Shown here: positions 1-8,771 of the stretch, in pieces
How positions within the stretch are numbered: position 1 is the first letter of the stretch
How the letters are laid out: each line of letters begins with the position of its first letter
DNA from: Trinickia dinghuensis
GTDB taxonomy: Bacteria > Pseudomonadota > Gammaproteobacteria > Burkholderiales > Burkholderiaceae
Assembly: GCF_003367175.1 (NCBI RefSeq)
Contig: NZ_QRGA01000005.1
Location: forward strand, 271,921 to 335,920
Direction: 5' to 3'
Length of the DNA: 64,000 bases
The notes under the pieces: model-generated
The model's database searches: none
The model's input: only the letters and a program-made list of their open reading frames with translations
Told to the model about the DNA's origin: nothing
Made by a program: the position numbers and the translations under genes

Positions 1-1106
1 ACCTGGCTTTCGTCGATGAAAAGCTGTAGTTCGCCGGGCTCGCTGAAGTCCGTTTGCGCGGCAAAGAGTGTGATCGATGCAAGCCTCTCCTCCTGGCGGC
101 CCGCCATTTCAGCGGCCGCAATCGCGAGAAGCGTGCCGCCCAAGCAATAGCCGGCAGCGTGAATCTTGCGGCTCGGCACGATGCGCGAGATTGCGTCGAG
201 CGCGGCCATGACGCCGAGGCTGAGATAATCGTCTAAGCCGAGGTCGCGATCCTCTTGGCCGACGTTGCGCCAGGAAATGCAAAAGACGGTGTACCCCTGG
301 CCCACGAGGTAGCGCACCAGCGAGTTGTGCGGCGACAGATCGAGGATGTAGTACTTCATGATCCATGCAGGCACGATCAGGATCGGCTCGGCGGCGACTC
401 GGGCGGTCGACGGACGATACTGAATCAGTTCGATCAAATGATTGCGGAATACGACATTGCCGGGCGTCACGGCAACGTCCACCCCGGGCTTGAACCGCTG
501 CGTGCCCGCGGGCGGCTGCCCGTTGGCAACACGCCACGCATCGTCCAGTGCGTTCCAAGTCCCCAGTACGAGGTTGGCGCCGAATGTAGCCGCCGTCCGT
601 TGAATGACCTCGGGATTCGTTGGCGGAAAGTTGCCGGGCGAAAAGACATCGAGCCATTGACGGGCGGCAAACGAAACGACGGCTTCATGGTGGTGCGTCG
701 TTCCCGGCGTTTCGTGCGTCGCCGCGGACCACCATTGCTCGGTGAGGAGGAACGCCTGCTTCCAAAAGCAGAAGGGGGGAGTTTGCCAGGCTGAGGCCCG
801 AAACCGATCGTCGCTTGGTGGTGCCGGCTCGCGCCGCACGGCACCGCATCCGTACTCAAAAAGTTGGCGGGCTTGATCCACGGTGAGCGCGGCCAACTGC
901 CATTGCTTTCCGGGCGCGGCAAGCAAATGAATGAACCAATCCGCGAAAGCGAGCGCAAGTGCCGCCGGCGATAGCCCGCCGGTGGCTCGTGCGATCCACG
1001 CTTCCTTCGCATGATCGAGCGCGCGAAACGGGTTCTCGGCTAAGTGGCCGGGCGTTCCCGTTACACCGTCGATCGCGAACTGCTCCAGCTTTCGGGGAGT
1101 ATCCAT
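1..1106 (-). CDS. phaC: Poly(3-hydroxybutyrate) synthase PhaC, 3' end beyond the window
   Basis: This gene polymerises 3-hydroxyacyl-CoA into PHB granules in the cytoplasm. It runs off the left edge, so only the first 368 codons are present. The N-terminal PhaC domain is followed by the lipase-like box GYCLGG with the nucleophile at Cys321, very close to Cys319 of Cupriavidus necator PhaC. The catalytic Asp and His should lie beyond the window. The ATG at 1106 follows an AAGGAAG ribosome site. Two FNR-type boxes lie upstream (1163-1176 and 1257-1270), so anaerobic expression is likely. Acetoacetyl-CoA reductase at 15205 would supply its monomer. Confidence 0.9.
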   Translation of the reverse strand, partial: MDTPRKLEQFAIDGVTGTPGHLAENPFRALDHAKEAWIARATGGLSPAALALAFADWFIHLLAAPGKQWQLAALTVDQARQLFEYGCGAVRREPAPPSDDRFRASAWQTPPFCFWKQAFLLTEQWWSAATHETPGTTHHHEAVVSFAARQWLDVFSPGNFPPTNPEVIQRTAATFGANLVLGTWNALDDAWRVANGQPPAGTQRFKPGVDVAVTPGNVVFRNHLIELIQYRPSTARVAAEPILIVPAWIMKYYILDLSPHNSLVRYLVGQGYTVFCISWRNVGQEDRDLGLDDYLSLGVMAALDAISRIVPSRKIHAAGYCLGGTLLAIAAAEMAGRQEERLASITLFAAQTDFSEPGELQLFIDESQ

Positions 1107-1162
1107 TGGGCTTCCTTCGAGTCGGCCTGACGTGCACTGTACGCGCGCACCGGGTTCCGGCC

Positions 1163-1176
1163 ATGACTTACATCAA
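1163..1176 (-). promoter_or_regulatory. FNR-type box before phaC
   Basis: ATGACTTACATCAA has one mismatch to TTGAY-N4-RTCAA. Its centre lies 63 bp upstream of the phaC start. Confidence 0.6.
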
Positions 1177-1256
1177 TCTCGGCGGGTGCGCGAGGCCGGT
1201 TCGATTGGTTTGGCCGTGACGCAAAGGTCGATGAGTATCGTCCACCTCGTACCCGA

Positions 1257-1270
1257 TTGACGCATATCAA
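1257..1270 (+). promoter_or_regulatory. FNR-type box before the ABC efflux operon
   Basis: TTGACGCATATCAA is a perfect match. Its centre lies 137 bp before the first gene of the efflux operon, in the region divergent from phaC. Confidence 0.7.
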
Positions 1271-1400
1271 CGGAAAACCGGCGCAACCGGGGAAGATTGA
1301 AGCTCAGGTTCAGGCGTTGGCGCCTCGCGGTCGCGGCGCGAAAGGCAAGTGCCGTCACGCCCGATGCAGATGCAGGCTCTGCGAGCGAGGGAGTTCGATC

Positions 1401-1613
1401 ATGCGAGCGAAGTATCGAATCGTGTTGGCGACGCTGGCGGTTTTCGTCGCGATAGTCGGCATCTTGGCGGCGATTCACGGCCTATTTTTCGATCAAGACC
1501 GTGTCGTCCGTTACGGCGCGGCGGCTGTCGTCATAGGCGTGGCAACCTTTGTGCTGCTGCTCAATCCGAGAACCAGTATCGACGACGACTCGAACACGGA
1601 CGGGCGGACATGA
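1401..1613 (+). CDS. Small two-helix membrane protein
   Basis: This 70-residue protein has two hydrophobic segments (about residues 6-24 and 33-50) and a polar, Asp-rich tail, so it probably sits in the inner membrane. I do not recognise a family. The ATG at 1401 follows GAGGGAG, and longer upstream reading of the frame lacks a ribosome site. The stop overlaps the start of the ABC permease gene (ATGA), so it is the first gene of the efflux operon and may be an accessory subunit. Confidence 0.7.
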   Translation: MRAKYRIVLATLAVFVAIVGILAAIHGLFFDQDRVVRYGAAAVVIGVATFVLLLNPRTSIDDDSNTDGRT

Positions 1614-2746
1614 AGGGCATTCTCCGTCTTGCGTTCAAGCTGCTCGTCAACGACAACGCGAAGTTCACCGCGCTTTTGGTGGGCATAACATTCGCGGTGT
1701 TTTTGATGATCGAGATGACCTCGCTTTTTGCGGGCATTCTCGACAAAGCATCGGCCACGGTGACGAACATCGGTGCAAAGGTTTGGGTCATGGACCCGGC
1801 CGTGCAGACGGTGGCGAATAGCATCGGGATGCCCGACTACGTCATCGACGCGGTGCGCAGCATCGACGGCGTGAAGTACGCCGTGCCGTTATATTCGGGC
1901 GCGGCGTTGCTCAAGCTGGGAGACGGCACCTACCAGGCCGTGACCGTGATCGGCCTGGACGACGCCACGTTGTACGGCTGGCCGACGATGCTCGAAGGGC
2001 GCATCGAGGACATCTTTGCGGAGAACGGGTTTATCGCGATACGCGATTCCGAGTTCCGCAAGCTAGAGAACCCGAAACTCGGCACAGACTTCGAGTTGAA
2101 CGATCACCGCGGCGTCGTCGTCGGCATCGCCAGTGTGCCCAGCAGCGGCTTGTTCGGCACCCCCACGCTCTACACCACCTATAACCGAGCCATTCAATAC
2201 ATCCCGTCGACGCGATTCACCACGTCTTACATCCTCGTCGAGCCTAAGTCGGCAGCCGATATTCCTCATATCAAAGAGCAAGTCCAAGCGCTCGGCTACG
2301 TCGCTTATACGCGGACGGAATTCATGCAGCGCATTTCCGACTTCTACAAGTATCAAACGGGACTTGGTACGAACATCCTCCTGATGACGGTCATCAGCTT
2401 CGTCGTCGGCCTGTCGATTTCCGGGCAGACGTTTTATACATTCATTCTCGAGAACTTGGACAAATTTGGCGCGCTCAAGGCGATCGGAGCGAAAAGTCAC
2501 GAACTCGTTGCCATGATTTTGTTCCAGGCGACATTCACCGCGTTGACCGGATATGGAATCGGCATTGGACTATGCGTAGGTTCGATCAGTCTTGCACGGT
2601 TACGCATTCCCGATTATGCGGCGCTCATCACCTATCGCAATCTCGCGACCGCCTTTGCGATGGTCGTCGCCATAGCAGGCGTCTCGAGCTACTTGGGCGT
2701 GCGGCGTGTGCTGCGCATCGAACCCTTCGACATCTTCAGGGGCTAG
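1610..2746 (+). CDS. ABC transporter permease, FtsX/DevC-like
   Basis: This 378-residue protein is the permease of a tripartite exporter. It has an N-terminal helix (about residues 20-45), a large periplasmic domain, and three C-terminal helices, the arrangement of MacB/DevC/FtsX-type permeases. It starts in an ATGA overlap with the preceding small gene. The next gene is its ATPase, followed by a membrane fusion protein and an outer-membrane channel. The arrangement resembles cyanobacterial DevBCA plus TolC. The substrate cannot be read from sequence. Confidence 0.85.
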   Translation: MKGILRLAFKLLVNDNAKFTALLVGITFAVFLMIEMTSLFAGILDKASATVTNIGAKVWVMDPAVQTVANSIGMPDYVIDAVRSIDGVKYAVPLYSGAALLKLGDGTYQAVTVIGLDDATLYGWPTMLEGRIEDIFAENGFIAIRDSEFRKLENPKLGTDFELNDHRGVVVGIASVPSSGLFGTPTLYTTYNRAIQYIPSTRFTTSYILVEPKSAADIPHIKEQVQALGYVAYTRTEFMQRISDFYKYQTGLGTNILLMTVISFVVGLSISGQTFYTFILENLDKFGALKAIGAKSHELVAMILFQATFTALTGYGIGIGLCVGSISLARLRIPDYAALITYRNLATAFAMVVAIAGVSSYLGVRRVLRIEPFDIFRG

Positions 2747-2748
2747 CG

Positions 2749-3447
2749 ATGACCGATGTCGCTATCGATGCGAAGGCCCTCAATAAATGGTTCGGCGAGG
2801 GGGAGGCACGTACCGTCGCGCTCAAGGATGTGTCGTTTCAAGCGAAATTCGGCGAGATGTTGATGATCGTCGGACCATCCGGCAGCGGCAAGACGACACT
2901 GCTTAGTGTCATATCGGGCGTGCTTCGGCCCGACAGCGGGGACGTGACGGTGGCGGGCACCGATCTATGGAAGCAGTCGGGCGACACGATCGCCGAGTTC
3001 AGATTAAATCGCATTGGTTTCGTGTTTCAGGACTATCACCTGTTTCCGCGTTTGACAACCGCCGAAAACGTCGCAATTCCGCTGATTCTCAAGCGTCGCG
3101 ACTGGGACGACGCGATGAGCGAAGCACTCAAATACCTCGACATCGTCGGGCTGAAGAAGCGGGCGGAGCTCCCTCCCGTCAAGCTCTCGGGCGGCGAGCA
3201 GCAGAGGGTCGCCATTGCGCGCGCAATGGTGAGCCAGCCGGACATTCTGATCTTCGACGAGCCAACGGCGTCGCTTGATGGCGATACGGGACGCGCCATC
3301 ATCGACTTCGTCGCGCATCAGGTTCTGAACGACAAACGCTGCATCGTAATCGTCACGCACGACGCACGCATCTTCGACTATGCCGACCGCGTCGTGCACA
3401 TGGAAGACGGCCAGTTGAAGTCCATCGACACGGGAGGCGCGTCATGA
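2749..3447 (+). CDS. ABC transporter ATP-binding protein, DevA/LolD-like
   Basis: This 232-residue protein is the nucleotide-binding subunit for the permease at 1610. Walker A is GPSGSGKT, the signature is LSGGEQQ and Walker B is ILIFDEPTASLD, all in standard order. The ATG at 2749 lies two bases after the permease stop. The 3' end overlaps the membrane-fusion gene by four bases, which indicates translational coupling. Confidence 0.9.
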   Translation: MTDVAIDAKALNKWFGEGEARTVALKDVSFQAKFGEMLMIVGPSGSGKTTLLSVISGVLRPDSGDVTVAGTDLWKQSGDTIAEFRLNRIGFVFQDYHLFPRLTTAENVAIPLILKRRDWDDAMSEALKYLDIVGLKKRAELPPVKLSGGEQQRVAIARAMVSQPDILIFDEPTASLDGDTGRAIIDFVAHQVLNDKRCIVIVTHDARIFDYADRVVHMEDGQLKSIDTGGAS

Positions 3448-4529
3448 AGCAACGGCTGCTCTTTCTGCTCGCGTTTGCCGGGTTTCTTGCGGGAATCGTC
3501 GCCGCGTATGTCTACGGTGTTCAGCAGCCGCCACGCCCGCCTGTGTTCGCTCCCGCGTCGAATCCATATGCTCACGGCGTATATGCTGAAGGGATCGTGG
3601 AAAGCGACCAGGCAACCGGCGAAAACATCAATCTCTATCCCGATGTGACGGGCCCCGTCACACGAATTCTCGTTCACGAAGGCGACGCGGTGAAGGCTGG
3701 CACGGTGCTGCTCACGATCGACGACTCGGTCCAGCGAGCCACCGCCTTGCAACTCGAAGCGCAGGCTCAGGCCGCGGCGACGATGCTCGACGAATTGAAG
3801 GCGCAACCTCGGCGCGAGACGCTCGACGTCGCGCAGGCGCAAGTGGGCGCAGCTACCGCGAGCCTGAAGATGGCGCAGGACCAATACGACAAGCAGGAAC
3901 ACGCCTATATGATCGACCCGAAGGCCGTCAGCAAGGATGTGCTCGATAACTTGACCAACAGCCTGAAGGTGGCACGGGCGAATCTCGAAGTGGTAACACG
4001 TCAATATCAACTGACTCGAGCGGGTGCCTGGAGCTACGATATTCGCAACCAAGAGCGGCAAGCTGAAGCGCTCGAAAAAGCAGCGGCGGCGTCGAATGCA
4101 TTGCTGTCGAAATACACGATTCGCGCGCCTGCGGACGGTGTGGTGCTATCGATCAATGCTGCGCTCGGCTCGTATGTTTCGCCGCAAGGCGTCTATGACA
4201 CCTATGCGCAAGGTCAAGCACCGATGCTCGTGATGGGATCGGCTAATGCCCGGCTAGCCGTACGCTGCTACGTCGACGAAATTCTCATTCACCGTTTACC
4301 GGACGCCAAGGCACTCAAGGCTCGCATGTTCGTGCGGGGTACGAACATCGAGTTGCCGCTCGAATTCAGCCGTATACAACCTTATGTGTCGCCGAAGATC
4401 GAGCTTTCCGATCAGCGCACCGAGCGCGTCGACGTGCGCGTGCTGCCGATGATTTTTCGGATCTCGCAGATGCAGGGCGCTCATCTTTATCCGGGGCAGT
4501 TGGTCGATGTCTACATCTCAGCCGAGTGA
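3444..4529 (+). CDS. HlyD-type membrane fusion protein
   Basis: This 361-residue periplasmic adaptor has an N-terminal signal anchor (about residues 4-26), a biotinyl/lipoyl-like half domain near residues 60-95, a long coiled-coil hairpin rich in Ala, Gln and Glu (about 95-220), and a second lipoyl half with a beta-barrel. It would bridge the permease to the outer-membrane protein encoded next. It starts in ATGA overlap with the ATPase gene, and its end overlaps the next gene by 23 bases. Confidence 0.88.
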   Translation: MKQRLLFLLAFAGFLAGIVAAYVYGVQQPPRPPVFAPASNPYAHGVYAEGIVESDQATGENINLYPDVTGPVTRILVHEGDAVKAGTVLLTIDDSVQRATALQLEAQAQAAATMLDELKAQPRRETLDVAQAQVGAATASLKMAQDQYDKQEHAYMIDPKAVSKDVLDNLTNSLKVARANLEVVTRQYQLTRAGAWSYDIRNQERQAEALEKAAAASNALLSKYTIRAPADGVVLSINAALGSYVSPQGVYDTYAQGQAPMLVMGSANARLAVRCYVDEILIHRLPDAKALKARMFVRGTNIELPLEFSRIQPYVSPKIELSDQRTERVDVRVLPMIFRISQMQGAHLYPGQLVDVYISAE

Positions 4530-5994
4530 CCGAAAGCGGTACCGCATAGCTCGTACGGTCTTTGCGATGGCCGCGGCGCTCGCCGTCGGCTGCTCGCTCA
4601 CGAGTTGTGCGGTGGGGCCGGATTTCGTCAAGCCGCCGGCACCGCATGTCGCACAATTCGTCCACGGACAGCCCGAGCAAGACGTGATCGCAGCCGAGCG
4701 CGGATCTCAACGATTCGACGCCGAAGCACAGCTTCCTACCGATTGGTGGACGCTATTCGGCTCTCGCGTCATCGATACGGCGGTTTCCGACACGTTGATG
4801 GGGAATGCGACGCTCGACGGGGCCCAGGCGTCGCTGCGGCAGAGCGAGGCCTCGATGAGGGCCGGCGCCGGCGTATTCTTTCCTCAGGTGGATGCCGGAT
4901 TTGGCGCCTCGCGCGAGAAATACTCGCCGTTGCATGTCGGTCAGGACTTGCCGCCGACGATCTTCAATTTGTTTACGCTTAGTGGGACGATCAGTTACAC
5001 GCTAGACCTCTGGGGCGGCGAGCGGCGACTCGTTGAAGGTCTGCGCGCGCAAACGGATGTGGCCCGTTACGCACTACTCGCGACGTATTTGACGCTGACA
5101 ACCAACGTCGTCAACGCCATGATCGCGCGAGCCGCCTATACCGACGAAATCGCCGCGACGCGCGAGACGATCGACCTCGTACGCGAGCAAGTTCGGATTA
5201 CACGGACACAGGCGGAGGCAGGAACGACGGCCTATTCGGCCGTGCTGACACTCGAGAGCGAGTTGGCGACGCTCGAAGCCTCGCTGCCCGCGCTCGAACA
5301 AAAGCGCGTCCAGACACAGGACTTGCTCGCGACGCTTGCGGGCGAGTTTCCCGCCGATTGGCATGCCGACGCGGTGAGCCTATCGGATATCGCGCTACCG
5401 GCCGATCTGCCCGCTGCCATACCGTCCGAACTCGTACATCGCCGGCCCGATATCCTTCAAGCCGAGGCGGCGTTACATGTCGCGAGCGCAAACGTGGGCG
5501 TTGCGACGGCCAATCTATTTCCTAGCCTGACGCTGTCTGCGACGGGCGGATACGGCAATTCGTCGATGGGGGCACTGCTGCGCGCGGTTGGACAGACGTG
5601 GAGCTTAGGGGGCAGCATCAGCGCGCCCATCTTTCATGGAGGTTCGCTTTGGTACCAGCGCAAGGCCGCGCTCGCGGCGCTCGATGGGTCGCGCTCGGCT
5701 TATCGGCAGATCGTTCTAACGGCATTCGCGCAAGTCGCGGATACGTTGCGCGCGCTCGAGCACGATGCGGCAGCGCTCGATGCGCAGGCACGCGCGCTCG
5801 CCTCGGCGCGCGAAGCGCTACGGCTGATGCGGGTGAACTATGAGGCCGGTACGGTCGACTACGTACAGATTCTCGTTGCGGATCAGCAATATCACCAGGC
5901 GGAGATCGCCTATCTGCAGGACCTTGCCCAGCGCTTGCAAGATACCGTGGCGCTTTACGCGGCCCTCGGCGGTGGTTGGGGGACGGCACATTGA
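4507..5994 (+). CDS. Outer-membrane efflux lipoprotein, NodT/OprM family
   Basis: This 495-residue TolC-like channel is the outer-membrane exit of the exporter. The N terminus has a signal peptide and lipobox (LTSC, Cys near residue 33) followed by the family-typical AVGPDFVKP. Two OEP repeats with long helices follow. The gene overlaps the fusion-protein gene upstream and ends 40 bases inside the convergent gene at 5955-6407. That overlap leaves no room for an ordinary terminator between the two operons. Confidence 0.9.
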   Translation: MSTSQPSDRKRYRIARTVFAMAAALAVGCSLTSCAVGPDFVKPPAPHVAQFVHGQPEQDVIAAERGSQRFDAEAQLPTDWWTLFGSRVIDTAVSDTLMGNATLDGAQASLRQSEASMRAGAGVFFPQVDAGFGASREKYSPLHVGQDLPPTIFNLFTLSGTISYTLDLWGGERRLVEGLRAQTDVARYALLATYLTLTTNVVNAMIARAAYTDEIAATRETIDLVREQVRITRTQAEAGTTAYSAVLTLESELATLEASLPALEQKRVQTQDLLATLAGEFPADWHADAVSLSDIALPADLPAAIPSELVHRRPDILQAEAALHVASANVGVATANLFPSLTLSATGGYGNSSMGALLRAVGQTWSLGGSISAPIFHGGSLWYQRKAALAALDGSRSAYRQIVLTAFAQVADTLRALEHDAAALDAQARALASAREALRLMRVNYEAGTVDYVQILVADQQYHQAEIAYLQDLAQRLQDTVALYAALGGGWGTAH

Positions 5995-6407
5995 CCGTTG
6001 GCGAGATCGGCCCATCCAAGCGGTGCAAAGACACATCCACCCGCAAGCCCCACCGTCTGAACGAACGTTTCGAGCGTCGCACCTGCCATGATTGCCAGCG
6101 GGGGGCCGCCTGTGTAACTTTCGGTGCGCAGCCAAGGAGCATTGCCCGTATTGATGTCGAGCGCGCTGCAGGCGATGCGGTCGATGCCTTTGTCGGGCGT
6201 GAACAGCGGCCCGTCATAGGCAAGCGTCAGGATTTGGTCGGAGAAATCGCGATACGGGTCACCCGCATACGTCTCGTAGGGGGCGGCCTCCCATCGATCT
6301 CCCCACTGCCTTTCGAGAGGAATGCTGGTGAAGAACGCCCATGGCTTGCGCACGAAGCAGAGCTTGTAACGGTTGCGTATGCCGTCCAGATTTGCGATCA
6401 GTCCCAT
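5955..6407 (-). CDS. Hypothetical protein, last gene of the cytochrome c operon
   Basis: This 150-residue soluble protein starts with MGLIANLDGI at 6407, with GAGG twelve bases upstream. It contains several aromatic and Gly-rich segments but no motif I recognise. It follows the 6444 gene and the cytochrome c gene on the same strand, so it probably responds to the FNR box at 7261. Its 3' end overlaps the convergent efflux gene by 40 bases. Confidence 0.7.
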   Translation of the reverse strand: MGLIANLDGIRNRYKLCFVRKPWAFFTSIPLERQWGDRWEAAPYETYAGDPYRDFSDQILTLAYDGPLFTPDKGIDRIACSALDINTGNAPWLRTESYTGGPPLAIMAGATLETFVQTVGLAGGCVFAPLGWADLANGQCAVPQPPPRAA

Positions 6408-6443
6408 TGCGGTAACCTCGATTTCAATCCGGCATGCGCCGCT

Positions 6444-6815
6444 TCATGCGGCTTGGTTGTCGGCGAAGAGGCTGAACTCGGGCGCGATGTTTTCGGTGTC
6501 AACACACTGCACGTGCCAATGGCCCGACTCCGGATTTTTCGATTCCGGACCGAATCCGTGAACAAGCCCCACCTCGCCCTCGAATGGGCCGCCGTGCCTT
6601 CCGAGCTCCAGTCCTTCGAGCAAGAATAGCGGCTGCATGCGGGACAACCCGCAAATCACGGTGCCGGTGGGATCGGTTTGAAGGATTCCCCATTCGGGCA
6701 GCGCGAGCCCCGCGTGCCCCTCGCGCGACCATTTCAGCGATTGATCGTCGAGCCAAAGAATCGCATAGGCAAAAGGATTCTTATCGAACGTATCGAGGTG
6801 TAGGGTAATTCGCAT
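6444..6815 (-). CDS. Hypothetical protein, middle gene of the cytochrome c operon
   Basis: This 123-residue protein starts at an ATG preceded by CAGGAGG. There is no signal peptide and no recognised domain. The fold looks mainly beta, with many short polar/hydrophobic alternations. It lies between the cytochrome c gene and the gene at 5955 with short gaps, so it is likely co-transcribed. Confidence 0.7.
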   Translation of the reverse strand: MRITLHLDTFDKNPFAYAILWLDDQSLKWSREGHAGLALPEWGILQTDPTGTVICGLSRMQPLFLLEGLELGRHGGPFEGEVGLVHGFGPESKNPESGHWHVQCVDTENIAPEFSLFADNQAA

Positions 6816-6855
6816 GGCATCCTCCTGTCGGCCGATACAGTTGGCCTCATCAACC

Positions 6856-7197
6856 TCATCGGCTCAAAACCCAATCGACTAATGTGCGCGCATCTTGCGG
6901 CGACAACGGTCCGCCGCGCTCCGACGCGGGAGGCATCGCCATATCGCCCCAATGCGCCTTGCCGCCAAGACGCAGCTTCCGTTCGAGCAGCTCGGCCGCA
7001 TGCGGCTTGTCGCGGTAGCGGTCGGCGATCTGACGGAACGACGGCGCGAGGAACGGCTGATCGACGGTGTGACAGAACATGCAGTGCTGCTGATTGATCA
7101 GTTCCGTCGGTTCCGAATCAGCGAAGGCGGACGAGGCCGGTACCACGGCCAGCGCCCAGACGATGCTGATTGGAAGTCCCATGTGCCGCACGTTCAT
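6856..7197 (-). CDS. Periplasmic class I cytochrome c
   Basis: This 113-residue protein has a cleavable signal peptide (first ~26 residues, ending SSAFA) and one haem site CMFCH near residues 39-43. A Met in the MAMPP segment near residue 87 is the likely sixth ligand. It resembles small c551/c552 cytochromes that carry electrons to terminal reductases. The ATG at 7197 has GGAGATG upstream. A perfect FNR box lies 70 bp before the start, so it is probably an anaerobic electron carrier. Confidence 0.88.
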   Translation of the reverse strand: MNVRHMGLPISIVWALAVVPASSAFADSEPTELINQQHCMFCHTVDQPFLAPSFRQIADRYRDKPHAAELLERKLRLGGKAHWGDMAMPPASERGGPLSPQDARTLVDWVLSR

Positions 7198-7260
7198 CGG
7201 TACATCTCCGAAAGACTTTGCCCATGACGTTCAGTGTAGGGACGCGGCCCGTATCCCTGG

Positions 7261-7274
7261 TTGACTCACGTCAA
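7261..7274 (-). promoter_or_regulatory. FNR-type box before the cytochrome c operon
   Basis: TTGACTCACGTCAA is a perfect match, centred 70 bp before the cytochrome c start. Confidence 0.75.
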
Positions 7275-7341
7275 GCATGGCTGTCGCTTCGCGCTTTGTC
7301 GCAGGGGGATTGCGGCGCTCCTTTCTCATGAAGAATCGCGA

Positions 7342-7355
7342 TTGACCTGTATCAA
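7342..7355 (+). promoter_or_regulatory. FNR-type box before the DUF1488 gene
   Basis: TTGACCTGTATCAA is a perfect match, centred 87 bp before the DUF1488 start. It pairs with the box at 7261 in the same divergent region. Confidence 0.75.
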
Positions 7356-7435
7356 TCGAAGTGGTCGCTGCGATTCGCTCGGGCAGCGGGCAGGACTATG
7401 CTGAAATTTAAGCATTTCGATGCAAGGTGACGGCC

Positions 7436-7717
7436 ATGTATATCCACTTTCCCGACGACCCGCCGCGCTACTGCGGCCCCAATCTCACTCTGACGTTTCC
7501 GGCGTTCGTCGATGGCGAGCGCGTAAATTGCTCCATTACTGCCGAGGCGCTCGAAGATCATTTCGGAGCCGCATCGCCGCGAGAAGAAGACACGCTGCGT
7601 GCCTTCAATGGTAATCGGCATAAAATCGAACACGCGGCTCGCAGGCTATTGCGGGAGATCGGCAAGAAACCGATCATTCTGCACAGCGGTTATTTCCGCT
7701 ACTGCGAACGAGAATGA
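7436..7717 (+). CDS. DUF1488 family protein
   Basis: This 93-residue cytoplasmic protein carries the DUF1488 pattern: an aromatic N-terminal strand, the segment VNCSITAEALEDHFGA, and a basic C-terminal helix ending in an aromatic strand. The function of the family is unknown. The ATG at 7436 is preferred over an in-frame GTG at 7427 because AAGGTGA lies at good spacing from the ATG. It is followed 31 bases later by an alcohol dehydrogenase gene, probably in the same transcript. Confidence 0.8.
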   Translation: MYIHFPDDPPRYCGPNLTLTFPAFVDGERVNCSITAEALEDHFGAASPREEDTLRAFNGNRHKIEHAARRLLREIGKKPIILHSGYFRYCERE

Positions 7718-7748
7718 CTTTGCGCGAGTCCGTTCGGGGAGAAGGACA

Positions 7749-8738
7749 ATGCTCGCTATGGTATTCGATGGAACGGCACCGATCCTCCATGAGCGGGAGT
7801 GGCCCGATCTTGTCCCCGGCGAGAAACAACTGTTGATCGACGTACGCGCGTGTGGCATCTGCCGTACGGATTTGCACGTGATCGACGGCGAGCTGCCTCA
7901 TCCGAAGGTGCCGGTCATTCCGGGCCATGAGATCGTCGGTGTGGTCGCGGGGATTGGCACAGGAGTTCGGGGGTTCGGCATAGGCGATCGAGTCGGCGTG
8001 CCTTGGATGGGACATACCTGTGGACACTGCCGATATTGCACGAGCGGGCGAGAGAATTTGTGCGACGCCCCCGGCTTCACCGGTTATACGATCGATGGCG
8101 GCTACGCCGACCGCGCGCTCGCCGATAGCCGCTATTGCTTCCATTTGCCGGAGTGTTATTCCGACATCGAAGCGGCACCGCTGTTATGTGCGGGGCTGAT
8201 AGGATACCGCACCCTACGAATGGCGGGCGACGCGCGCCGAATCGGCATCTATGGGTTCGGTGCCGCCGCTCATATCGTTGCGCAGATCGCCCTGCGTCAA
8301 GGGCGAACGGTCTATGCATTCACCCGCGGCGGAGACACCGCGGCCCAAAAACTCGCGCTGCGGCTCGGTGCTAGGTGGGCCAGCGGCAGTGACGAGCCGG
8401 CGCCCGACGAACTCGACGCAGCACTCATTTTCGCACCGGTCGGCGCGCTGGTTCCCGTTGCGCTAAAGGCAGTGGCGAAGGGCGGAACCGTGGTGTGCGG
8501 CGGCATTCATATGAGCGATGTGCCGTCATTCCCGTATGAATTTCTTTGGGGCGAACGGCGCGTCGTTTCGGTTGCGAACCTCACGCGCGAGGATGGTCGC
8601 GAGTTCATGCGACTTGCCGGAGAAATCCCGCTCGAGATTGCCGCCATGCCTTATCCGCTGCACGAAGCCAACCGCGCCTTGTCGGACCTCCGTGAAGGGC
8701 GGGTCGCGGGAGCTGCCGTTCTGCAGATCGGATCGTGA
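7749..8738 (+). CDS. Zinc-dependent alcohol dehydrogenase
   Basis: This 329-residue MDR-superfamily enzyme would interconvert alcohols and aldehydes with NAD(P)H and could dispose of reductant without oxygen. The catalytic zinc residues appear in CGICRTDLH and GHE, and the structural zinc site in CGHCRYCTSGRENLC. A Rossmann motif (GFGAAAH) is central. It resembles the AdhA-type subgroup. The ATG at 7749 follows GAGAAGGAC. It is likely co-transcribed with the DUF1488 gene under the FNR box at 7342. Confidence 0.88.
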   Translation: MLAMVFDGTAPILHEREWPDLVPGEKQLLIDVRACGICRTDLHVIDGELPHPKVPVIPGHEIVGVVAGIGTGVRGFGIGDRVGVPWMGHTCGHCRYCTSGRENLCDAPGFTGYTIDGGYADRALADSRYCFHLPECYSDIEAAPLLCAGLIGYRTLRMAGDARRIGIYGFGAAAHIVAQIALRQGRTVYAFTRGGDTAAQKLALRLGARWASGSDEPAPDELDAALIFAPVGALVPVALKAVAKGGTVVCGGIHMSDVPSFPYEFLWGERRVVSVANLTREDGREFMRLAGEIPLEIAAMPYPLHEANRALSDLREGRVAGAAVLQIGS

Positions 8739-8771
8739 GACGACGGCCGGGGTGCCGCGGCCTCGACTTTG

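Noticed and set aside
467..1012. A 181-codon minus-strand frame near the left edge
   Set aside because: It is out of frame with phaC, which encodes GYCLGG and continuous PhaC similarity through the same bases.
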